A stretch of 20,920 nucleotides of DNA. Origin: Lichtheimia corymbifera B2541. Taxonomy: Eukaryota > Mucoromycota > Mucoromycetes > Mucorales > Lichtheimiaceae. This document shows positions 10,704 through 19,327 of this stretch, in pieces. Location of the stretch: the NCBI GenBank assembly GCA_000697475.1, contig JNEU01000913.1, positions 1 through 20,920 on the forward strand, given 5' to 3'. A program made the translations under genes and the position numbers. Within the stretch, counting starts at the first letter, position 1. Each line of letters begins with the position of its first letter. Below the pieces are notes generated by a model, which made no database searches, was not told the DNA's origin, and worked only from the letters and a program-made list of their open reading frames with translations.

Positions 10704-11180
10704 TATGCGGAATCGGATCCATATAATGTCATGACAGTGAATCCTTGCGTTGCCTTTATTGATCATTGTTTGTGATCTCATTGATGCTCTCTCCATTATT
10801 CCAATTTCCGAATTCATCTCACTTGTCTATGAAGAATCATCACGCCCTTCTTCCTCCAAGGCCGTAGCACCTATACCTTATTAATACGCCCATCAATCTG
10901 TACGAATAAAGCCATATCAAATTTAACCAATAACTAAGGGAAGCAAAACAAAGGACTCGAGAGTGAGAGGCGACAGTGCTAGTGAGGTGGATGTAGATGT
11001 TGTGTGCAAGCCAATGAAATACAAGAGCTTATTGGTAGCTTGATCTTATTAAAGGATACTTGTGCAGCTTATTACATAGTAGTGTTCTCTATTATTGTTT
11101 ATTATTGATGACTGTCTATAGTGCTGGAAAGTGCAAAGATGGTATATAATTATGTAGTAGTGATGATAGTGGCAATATCC
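10704..11180. terminator. Convergent 3' region shared by the GT49 and MFS genes
   Basis: The two genes converge on this 477-bp gap. On the plus strand AATAAA lies at 10905-10910, about 200 nt after the GT49 stop. On the minus strand AATAAA (written tttatt on the plus strand at 11098-11103) lies about 80 nt after the MFS stop. Both are plausible polyadenylation signals. No other gene is seen. Confidence 0.5.
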
Positions 11181-13451
11181 TTATTGCTGTTGTTGTTGTT
11201 GCTGAAGTTCCACCTTTTCCAAATCACGGTCATTGTTGTTGGCCGATGGTGTACCTTGTCCGTATCTGATGTTTCGAACGAAAAGGGCGCAAATAAAGCC
11301 GACACCACCGGCAACCAGAGGAACAATGAAGACGTTGTGGAGCGCTTCCATATAAGCATGGATAATGGGTCCTTGATATTCTTGTGGCATGTCACGAATA
11401 TAGAGATAGTTGCTAAGAGCTCCATACTGTGCTGCTTGCTGCAGAATGGCAGGTGAAAGGCCTTTGAACTGTGCCTGGAGGAATGTCGAAAACAATGTTT
11501 GATACAGCGCCACACCAATACTGCTGGCCAAAAGCATAACGAAATTATTGAGGCTGGTTGCTACTGCCATGTACTCCTTGCTTGCTGCAGTTTGCACTCC
11601 CAAAATACAATTCTGTTGTGATAAGCCAAATGCAAGGCCTGTGCCGTGTGGTTAGATCTTTGTTCAAACCATTATCCATCCTCGTTGTACTTACCACAAA
11701 ATGTCAAGAAACCGGCCTGCCGACCCCAATTGGCAGTTTCATCCACAGTAAAGAATAAACCGTATCCGATAAGATTACTCGCTGCCCCAATCAAAATATA
11801 TAACTTGACATAGGGGAAGAACTTGAGTAAAAGTCCACTCGCGATTGAACCAGCGATCAAACAGGCCATAAATGGAATCAGTCGAATACCACTCTCGCTG
11901 GATGATGCACCGAAAACAGATTGGTAAAGGATTGGGCCGAAATACAAAGTACCAATGAATGTGAGACCAAGGCATGCCATGTAGAGATAAATGACGAAAA
12001 TATTTGGATCGAGTAGCACTTCAGCGGGGAGTATCTAATAAAATCATGTACGAGTTAATCACAACATATCAAATACATAATGTATCATGATGGATGAACT
12101 TACCGGTTCCTTGACAAACCAAAATTCAGCAATGATAAGTAGAATGAGTAAGACGCCAGCTACGACAAATGTTGCTATGCTGTGTGCATCTCCCCAGCCA
12201 TACTAAGTAATACCTGTGAGCTTTCATTGTTGTCATCATGGGACTAACAAAGAAATAGACTTACCAAGGGACCCCAATTCAATGCCAACAAAAGGCAAAC
12301 AATGAACCCAATTGAAAGAGTGCATCCAATAAAATCCACACGCTTCAGCTTGCTTCGGAAAGTACCAGTGCTCGTTGTGCTAGTTTCCTTGAACAAGACG
12401 GCAATGATGACAAGAGCGACACCTCCCAAGATCACGTTGATCCAGAAATCTACAATGCATGGTTCAGTTTTATGTTTGAAATAGACATATAATCAAGGCA
12501 TACTCACCCCATCGCCATGTGAGATAATCCACAAATGCACCACCTATTATGCGTGTTTTTGGTGAAGGTCAGCTGACACGTCAATCATACTGCAGAACAC
12601 CCTCTTAATTACCAAGCAATGGACCAACGACGCTTGCAAGACCATAAACAATGACGAGCACCGACTGTAAACGTGGTCGCCAATCAACAGGTGCAATGTC
12701 AGTAATGATAACGAAAACTAGGGAGTGCAATGTTAGAGCTCTATCGCGTAACGTCATGAATAGTAGTGGTACCTAATGACATGATAAAACCAGCCCCAGC
12801 GCCCTGAATCGTACGTCCCGCGATTAATCCTTGGACCGAAGGTGTCAGTGCATTGATGAGCGAGCCAAGAACGAAGAACGAGAGACCAAAAAGCAAAACG
12901 GGTTTCCTTCCAAAAATGTCGGAGAGCTATACACGCATCAATAAGTGAGTTACACAAGAGATGTCTGATTTGCATGACCAAGCACTTTCTTACCTTGCCA
13001 CTAATTGGCTGAAATGCATTCACAGCTACAGTAAACGTACACGCACACGAGTTAGCATCATCCTCTCTGTCTCTGGATCATCTTATCACCAACGTACCTA
13101 ATAAATAGGCTGTTGCAATCCATGTCTGATTTGATAACGCGTCTAATTCAGCAGCGATGATGGTCATAGCCTAGCAACAAGATCAAAAGTTAGGATGATC
13201 GCTCATCCCTGGCAACCACTAATGCTTACCGGAGCAACCACAGTAGAATTAAGTGACATGACAAACATTGACAAGATCACTCCAATGAATAAAATGACAA
13301 GACATATCGTATCGAATAAGGTACGGGGCTTTTTATCAGGGGTCGAGTTGCTGATACATTGATCTGGTGATGATGACGATGATTCTTTTGGATCATGAAA
13401 TGTGTTTATCGTTATGTTATCGTCCGTTGTGGATGTTTCAGTGCTGGTCAT
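11181..13451 (-). CDS. MFS multidrug transporter, DHA2 (14-TMS drug:H+ antiporter) family
   Basis: Ten exons on the minus strand, given high to low: 13451-13230, 13170-13098, 13025-12994, 12926-12773, 12717-12613, 12543-12508, 12449-12265, 12202-12104, 12034-11695, 11638-11181; about 567 aa. Every junction keeps frame with consensus sites. A soluble Ser-rich N-terminus (about 45 aa) precedes the first membrane segment. Motifs: NQTWIATAYLL before TMS2; motif A GKLSDIFGRK (108-117); GRTIQGAGAGFIMSL; the antiporter motif C GLASVVGPLLGG (186-197); WRWDFWIN (205 on). The C-terminal half has several hydrophobic segments and QQNCILGVQTAASK. Length and motifs fit plasma- or vacuolar-membrane DHA2 exporters such as the Sge1/Azr1/Vba group. 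Substrate cannot be told. The protein ends in seven Gln. It is divergent from the MAPEG gene at 14219. Confidence 0.92.
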
Positions 13452-13502
13452 TTTGAGAGAAAAAAGATACAATCTTGTGAATACCAGGTACAACCCATGC
13501 TT

Positions 13503-13512
13503 CTTTTATATA
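13503..13512 (-). promoter_or_regulatory. TATA box of the MFS gene
   Basis: Reads TATATAAAAG on the minus strand, about 52-61 nt upstream of the MFS ATG at 13451. Sequence and distance fit a fungal TATA element. Confidence 0.5.
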
Positions 13513-14149
13513 TCTTCAAGCATGATATTGTATCGGATCACAAAATGACATGGGAAATGCGATGGTCAGATTTTGGTCAAAGGGGTACGACCTGATGTTT
13601 TTCGGTAAAAGCCAAAGCAGCCAATCATCATCATTAATGCGCACGGATCTGTGCAACTTATCAATAACCCAGCGGCATTCAGAATAACCGGAGACATTTA
13701 CGGTAGAATGTAAAAGCGATAGGATGTCAGTGATCACATGCCTAGATGGGCTTTTAATGACGCGACAACCTCCATCATTGTTTTGTTTGTGCACACGTGG
13801 CCATATCGTAAGTTGTGTTGTAATATTGCGCCACCGGCAATTAGCGGATCCGAGGATAACTGACTCTGGTGACAACATTTCAGCAAAAGGGTCAGCCAAT
13901 CACTATTACGTGGCAATTTTTACCATAAAAGGAGCGGTGTCTATTCTATGAAAATTGACAAGGAGGGAAACAACAAGATACTTTTACATTGTTATGGTTG
14001 ATGTGTCATCCGGGTATACTAGAGTCGACGATGGAAGGTGCTAGTAGTAGACGCTTAGACACAAAGGGGCTTGGATAGTGGGCTTAGGTATGGAAGGAAC
14101 ACGTAATCTTAAGGATCGAGATGGCGGGGTTCCCTAACCTTCAGCTTGC

Positions 14150-14157
14150 TTTAAAAA
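14150..14157 (+). promoter_or_regulatory. TATA-like element of the MGST3-like gene
   Basis: TTTAAAAA lies about 65 nt before the ATG at 14219 and is followed by a pyrimidine-rich stretch (ctacttttttt) just upstream of the start. Plausible core promoter, not proven. Confidence 0.4.
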
Positions 14158-14218
14158 GGGTCGCATCAATCGTGCTGTAACCCCATTCTCATCTACTTTT
14201 TTTCCCATAAGCTACAAT

Positions 14219-14841
14219 ATGCCTGACATCGTCATCCCCAAAGAATACGGCTACGTATGTAAAGATTTAAGATGATGAAATCGAAATTCTGATGGTATCT
14301 ATAGGTCATTGCTACGTTTGGTGCCTCTGCTTTGTATCTTTTCAATTTGGGTATCCAAACTGGTCTTGCAAGAAAGGCTGCTGGTGTCCCCTATCCATAT
14401 GGTAAATATAAACATTGACACATCAACCATAACCCGTATTGATCATTGTGTACTACTATAGCATATGCTGAAAAGAGCGAGGCTGAGAAAGACCCCAAGA
14501 AGCACATTTTCAATTGCGCTCAACGCGTCCAACAGGTATAGAAAAAAGAACGCTGGCATTGAGAGGGAGACCACAAGAATCAAGAAGTACTGACCGTGTT
14601 TGCATAATAGAATACCCTTGAGATGTTCCCTGTTTACTCGATTTTCTTATGCATCGCCGGTATCCGTTACCCTGTTTACGCTTCCGCTGCAGGTGTCTGG
14701 TGGTTGTTGAACCGTATCGTTTATTCCCGTGGATATATGTCAGGCAAACCTGAGAAGCGGGCACGCGGCGTTCTTGCTTACCTCGGCTTGTTTGGTCTTA
14801 TTGGCATGTCCGGTAGCACTGTGTACCACTTGTTGCAATAA
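14219..14841 (+). CDS. MGST3: Microsomal glutathione S-transferase 3-like MAPEG membrane protein
   Basis: Four exons: 14219-14254, 14305-14401, 14462-14535, 14611-14841, giving about 145 aa, the usual size for this family. Sequence begins MPDIVIPKEYGYVIATFG. The MAPEG/MGST3 signature FNCAQRVQQNTLE (residues 61-73) spans intron 3 and is followed by MFPVYSIF. Four hydrophobic segments are visible: about 13-28, 74-84, 89-101 and 123-140. The Arg in the polar loop and the C-terminal SRGYMSGKPEKRARG stretch also fit. Family members are trimeric proteins of the endoplasmic reticulum or outer mitochondrial membrane that use glutathione to conjugate lipophilic compounds or reduce lipid peroxides. The divergent drug exporter next door suggests a detoxification role, which is inference. 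AATAAA overlaps the stop codon and recurs at 14983. Confidence 0.92.
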
Positions 14842-16607
14842 ATTCTCTGCCGTTATGTAATAAGGACGATTGAAACCACCACTTTGGGAATTACCTAGTA
14901 CAACCGCCACGAAATTATGTGTCACCATCATGTCATTAGCATGAGAACGGGGTGTTGGAAAGCGTAGTAGGGTCAATAAGCCAATAAAATGAGTAGTGCA
15001 TCCATCAAGTACCTTTCATAAAAGTGCATGAAGCGTGAGATGTGAGTCATCTTCGTGTGGTGGAGCAAGGAGAGTTCTTGGCAGACAACAGTGCCTATCG
15101 ACATATCTCAAGCCTCAACCCTCCCGAGACTTCATCGACACACCCACGCTTTCGGATGCTCTGACCATTTCTGGTATACATTTACTATATGAATGATTCT
15201 CTTATGAGTGCTCATGGTTGAGATTGGTATCTGCGTGCAAAGAAGTGGGGCTTTTATTTGTCATGGCCGTCGAACTTACTAGAAAAAAGGATGCTTGGGA
15301 CTTGGTTGGTTTTGTTTTTTGTTCTTGTTGTTAGCAAGAGGGTGTGTGCCCTTGTACATTCTACATGATACGATGGCAACAACAACAACAGCCATTGCCC
15401 TTAGCGCCAGGTTCCCAAGAATCAGCCTTTTTTACTCTAGCCATTTCCAATCATCCTTGTTTCTAGTATAATCGACGCCCTTAGCATATATCAATATTCC
15501 ACTTTGCATACATATATACATTCTATTTGATATGGATGCCATTAAAATAGCAGCAGTACCGTGGGCGTATTTATGGTGCCAGCGGTTGCTCATCAAAGCG
15601 GTAGTTTCTGTGTATGTGCACGGATCGTGTAATTAGAGATATGAATAATTGGTCAAAGATTATCATTATCATCTAGTTTGTGCACTGGAATTGCCATTAT
15701 CACATACCTTGCCCATGAAACCGTGTTGATGCATAACTTCTTTATAATGCTCTGGTCATGGAGCCGCGGATACGGTTGAATGAGAGCTAACAACAACAAA
15801 ACTTCCTATCAACCAGCCATAATCAGAAAAGATATGGCAACACCCACAAAACTCATTTACATTCGTAGGTATGCATCATCATGATTATGGGCACTGGTGC
15901 ATAGCTCATTATCCCCCAGCTTATTGTAACAAAGAGACCCTTTGCCTACCATGACGAATGCGTTATTCAACCCCATATAACTATCTACCGACCATAAATA
16001 CAAAGAGTCATATTACAATTGTACTTGAATGTTATATCATTTTTGTATTGAGAGTCATATTGTCTTCAAAGTAGATACACTCTGTGTTGGTGAACAGTTG
16101 GATGGAAATGGGTGGGAGTGACCAATTGGCCAATCAAATGCCAGTATGGCACTGTCGCTCCGCAGCAGTTGCCTCGTTACTTGTTGCCCAGCAACACGCG
16201 TGCTTTCACATTGCACCTTCCACACGAACACCGCAGCTGTCAATGGTGAACGCCGTCCTTCAAAAGGTACTTGTTAAACGTGTCTACAGCATTGTTTATT
16301 AGTTAGCTAGCTACTAATGCAACACTCCATATTATTAGACGTGGTGACTCTATGCTTGCAACAACGCATTTCGTTCGGCGCGTGTTTCGAGACTTTCTCG
16401 TACAACAAAGGTAAGGAAGAAGACCAAATTGACAGGTAACATTGTTCTATTTAGACGACCTTTTATTCGGTAATGGCTTAATGCTAGTTGAGCTAAGGTA
16501 GGTTGGGGGTCTAATCGATCTGCTTGGCTTGATCGAGCTCACTTGGGTTCTTTTCGTTGCCGTCCAACTTCCAAGCCCTTCTACGCGGTGCATATGGATC
16601 AGCAAAA
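14842..16607. other. Intergenic region without a convincing gene
   Basis: 1.77 kb with no recognised protein family. It contains AT-rich simple sequence, a small (CAA)n tract near 15376-15390 and ordinary short open frames. Two places look like spliced fragments. One is a plus-strand 25-codon frame at 16352-16473 with one 44-nt intron and a good upstream branch and acceptor site. The other is a minus-strand pair of open segments at about 15561-15815 around a possible 100-nt intron (15608-15707). Neither is recognised. A CCAATTGGCCAAT pair lies at about 16121-16133. Confidence 0.45.
14983..14988 (+). terminator. Candidate polyadenylation signal of the MGST3-like gene
   Basis: AATAAA about 140 nt after the stop codon, a usual fungal 3' UTR distance. 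Another AATAAA overlaps the stop codon itself (14837-14842) but would leave a very short UTR. Confidence 0.35.
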
Positions 16608-16689
16608 AGCAGGTATAGATGAGTTCCACTTTATTCGACTGCCATTGCTCATATTACAAGAATGTCCTTGTAGCACTTGGAACAAGGCC

Positions 16690-16787
16690 GTGGACCAGCA
16701 ATATGTGGATTCAGCAAAGAGTGGACCAGCAAAGAGTGGACCAGCAAAGAGTGGACCAGCAAAGATGTGGATCAGCAAAGATATGGA
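16690..16787 (+). repeat. Minisatellite 1, array A (15-16 bp units)
   Basis: Units of the form gtggaccagcaaaga or gtggatcagcaaagat are repeated about six times. The 15-bp unit keeps all three frames open, which explains the repetitive peptides (VDQQR, SGPAK, WTSKE) seen on translation; there is no sign that any is a real protein. Confidence 0.85.
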
Positions 16788-17490
16788 TTACGAACGATCA
16801 ATACCGTGCTTCAAGAATGGCTTATGCTGCTCAGGTTCTTGTGGATTGAAGGTGCTCGCTGGCCAGTTGATCGGGGTAGTTTGACGTACACGTGCTACTT
16901 GTTGCCGTAAAGGAAACTTTGGGTATTCAACCGGTGGGTGCCTTCATTCGCTTGAAACCCTGTCAGCTCTTCAAGCGCCGTAGTCTTCGAGATCGCTGTG
17001 GAAAGTAGGTGACTCTATGATGGTTTCCATTGGGATAGGAATGATGGCTAATGTATCATGTTTCTAGTGTGGATAAGTGGATAAGTGGACCAGCAAAGAT
17101 GTGGACGAGCAAAGAGTGGATCAGCAAAGATGTGGATCAGCAAAGATATGGATCAGCAAAGATGTGGATCAGCAAAGAGTGGATCAGCAAAGATGTGGAT
17201 CAGCAAAGATATGGATTACGAACGATCAATACCGTGCTTCAAGAATGGCTTATGCTGCTCAGGTTCTTGTGGATTGAAGGTGCTCGCTGGCCAGTTGATC
17301 GGGGTAGTTTGACGTACACGTGCTACTTGTTGCCGTAAAGGAAACTTTGGGTATTCAACCGGTGGGTACCTTCGTTCACTTGAAACCCTGTCAGCTCTTC
17401 AAGCGCCGTAGTCTTCGAGATCGCTGTGGAAAGTAGGTGACTCTATGATGGTTTCCATTAGGAATGATGACTGATATAGAGTATTTCTAG
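16781..17490 (+). repeat. Direct tandem duplication, offset 428 bp
   Basis: atatggattacgaacgatca at 16781 recurs at 17209, and the following ~280 bp match closely (gtgcttcaagaatggcttat, ccggtgggt, a gtcttcgagatcgctgtgg block, gatggtttccatt). The copies differ at a few bases, for example ggtgggtgcc against ggtgggtacc. The right arm carries one copy, whose inner part is of the second (B) type and whose outer start is of the first (A) type. Confidence 0.85.
17069..17215 (+). repeat. Minisatellite 1, array B
   Basis: About nine units of the same 15-16 bp family (gtggatcagcaaagat, with a gtggataa variant at the left edge). It heads the second copy of the ~430-bp tandem unit. A short trace of the same motif recurs at 17488-17512. 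Confidence 0.85.
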
Positions 17491-17558
17491 TGTGGATATG
17501 TGGATATGTGGATCAGCAAAGATGACGATGATAACGACAACGTGATTCACGACAAGGA

Positions 17559-17680
17559 CGTTAACGACACCGCCCTGTTTCTGGCGTTAAACGATTCAGC
17601 CCTGTTCATGGCTTCATAATGTTCCGCCCGACTATGGCGTTAAAATTTCCGTCCGAAACGACGTTAAACTACGGGTGTGG
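17559..17680 (+). repeat. Degenerate ~26-bp tandem array with CGTTAA motif
   Basis: CGTTAA occurs at 17559, 17585, 17638 and 17662, at steps of 26, 53 and 24 bp. The sequence between shares a weak pattern (cgccctgtttctgg, agccctgttcatgg, cgcccgactatgg). The array is mirrored in the right arm at about 20307-20428. Confidence 0.55.
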
Positions 17681-18599
17681 ATTGCCAATCACCTCCTCGT
17701 GGTCGCACCTGGAAACTATCTTCATGGATGGGCTAAGAATTGGCATAGCTAGTTGTTTACTTTTATTATAATAAAACTTTTCTTATATCAATATCTATGT
17801 AATCTGGTATATAAAGCTACTACCCTTCTCTTATATAGAAATGTGTAGTTGATAATAAAAGTGATTGTTTTTGACAGTTTGAAGAAAACCGCACAAGCAA
17901 GCATGGTTTACCTTTCTCTTACCCATTATAGTGTTACGTCGTGATCAAGTACATACTCTATCGTGTGTGACATCTAAAAGGAAACCTGCAAGATCCTATT
18001 ACTTTCTACTTGGCGTGTTCTGGATTTTGGGGCGACGCGATTAACGACTGCTGACTATTACCAGTGCCAGTACGAATGATCCAGGAGGACAAATACGATG
18101 ATAGTGGCAAGATATCGTAGCTGGATGGAATAAAGCGTTGTTTGTTTATTATGCACTTGGACTTTTGCTAGCTTGTGGAATTACATAATATAGCTTCGAA
18201 GATGGAATAATAAAGATGGTTTCCGATATCGGTCATGCAAGAAGTATATGGCTTTTGTTATACTGTACAATAAGGAGGAGTGGGATGACATTGAGAGAAA
18301 AAATGAACTGATCACTCATTGAATTGGTTAATGGCTGGGTTTACATCATACATATATAAATTGGTTCATGCAACTCGACCTTCTCCTACATCCAAATTTG
18401 ATGTGGAGCTGTTATTGTCATACTACACATGCCTTGACACATCTTTCATTATTGGATATTGTTTACGTGCGTACCTTCCTGAAGGCAATGTTCATCATCA
18501 TCATCATCCATTTGTGCAGGAACCTGTCAAGGGCGTGATTGTGTAACGACCACGTGCCATTTTACTCAGCTCTCCATCTTTCCGTTAATGCAGCCGACA

Positions 18600-19098
18600 C
18601 CATCCACTAGGAGAAAGCAACTCCATCTTGCTACAGCCGCATATGTAAAACATAAAGGTGTCTGTGCCTCTAAACTTTACAATCAAACGTGGGGTCTTCA
18701 ATCGAACAAAGTTGCTCGTCAGGGCCGAAAGTATCTTGTGTACAAGTTTCAGGATCGTCGTGGCCATTCTCAGGTTTCGCAATGTCACCACCAGCCTCGT
18801 CGAAAAAAAAATTCAAGAGGTCGACCTCAGATTCACTTTGGCTGGTGGTGACATTGGATGAATCTGAGATCGGCCATGACGATCGTGAAACTTGCACCCA
18901 CGGTGCGCTTCACCCCGACGAGCAACTTTGTTCGATTGAAGACCCCACGTTTCATTGTAAAGTTTAGAGATACAGCCACCTTTATAGTTTACATATGCTG
19001 TGAGCGTGGTGCTATATAGCAAGTGATCTCTGTTGATTGTCAAGTAGCTAAACCCTAATAGAGCCAAAGATGCAGAGAGGCGTGTTTGTGTACCTGAA
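18600..19098. repeat. Foldback repeat core 3, ends Y and X
   Basis: A third palindrome, centred on GAGGTCGACCTC at 18817-18828, is closely related to cores 1 and 2. It shares the gcaatgtcaccaccagcc / ggctggtggtgacattg inner stem and the acgtggggtcttcaatcgaa shoulder. Its left end is the type Y module (ctacagccgcatatgtaaaa, continuous with the left arm). Its right end is type X (tagcaagtgatctctgttgattgtcaag, then agagccaaagatgcagag). It fills most of the spacer between the long arms. Mirrored open frames on both strands are by-products of the palindrome. Confidence 0.8.
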
Positions 19099-19327
19099 CT
19101 AAAAAGTCCGGACTTCAGGGACAATGCATGGCAGGTACGCAAAAATCATTTCCAATGCATACATTGGCAGCTATCATGTACTTTTTCTCATTCCTAGCTT
19201 TTGCCCAATCCACTTGATGGGAACGATGCACCTGCTCCAGACATTCATCTCCATCATTCAACTTTCTTGATCCGAGCTGATTTGACCGAGTTACGCTCAA
19301 ACAAAGAGCATATCAGTCCATACATAC
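19099..19327. other. Non-palindromic part of the spacer between the long arms
   Basis: This 229-bp segment matches neither the arms nor the cores. It opens after the type X end with a short palindrome (gtccggac, 19107-19114). On the minus strand one frame stays open for about 69 codons (19115-19321) without repeats, containing DECLEQVHRSHQVDWAKARN, but it lacks an early ATG. I do not recognise it. It may be unrelated DNA captured between repeat modules. Confidence 0.45.

Larger units (their letters stand above)
13452..14218. promoter_or_regulatory. Shared divergent promoter region between MFS and MGST3-like genes
   Basis: 767 bp separate the two start codons, which point away from each other. 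A CCAAT box (agccaatca, about 13894-13902) and two same-orientation ACGTGGC motifs (13795-13801 and 13908-13914) lie in it. These could bind CCAAT-complex and bHLH or bZIP factors, but that is inference from motif shape alone. No open frame here looks like a gene. Confidence 0.4.
16608..18660 (+). repeat. Left arm of a >4-kb inverted repeat
   Basis: This arm is the reverse complement of 19328-20920. For 17485-18660 paired positions always sum to 37987 (for example 18319 with 19668, 18546 with 19441, 17365 with 20622), so there are no indels over about 1.2 kb. I noticed only a single base difference near the inner edge. Further out the sum changes to 37528 because the left arm has an extra 459 bp (a tandem duplication plus two minisatellite units). 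Contents: minisatellite 1, a duplicated ~430-bp unit, a degenerate 26-bp tandem array, AT-rich sequence and a 75-codon frame (18319-18546) that I do not accept as a gene. The outer limit is unknown because the partner arm leaves the window. Confidence 0.92.

Noticed and set aside
15561..15815. Minus-strand spliced gene fragment around a 100-nt intron (15608-15707)
   Set aside because: Open in more than one frame, intron longer than others here, no recognised sequence and no start; could easily be chance.
16543..17338. Overlapping frames with VDQQR, SGPAK and WTSKE peptide repeats
   Set aside because: A 15-bp minisatellite keeps all three frames open; nothing outside the repeat resembles a protein family.
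18319..18546. 75-codon frame starting MNWLMAGFTSY, present identically in both arms (also 19668-19441)
   Set aside because: Identity only reflects arm identity. In the diverged copy near 1020-1240 the frame is broken by an indel, so there is no sign of selection for coding.
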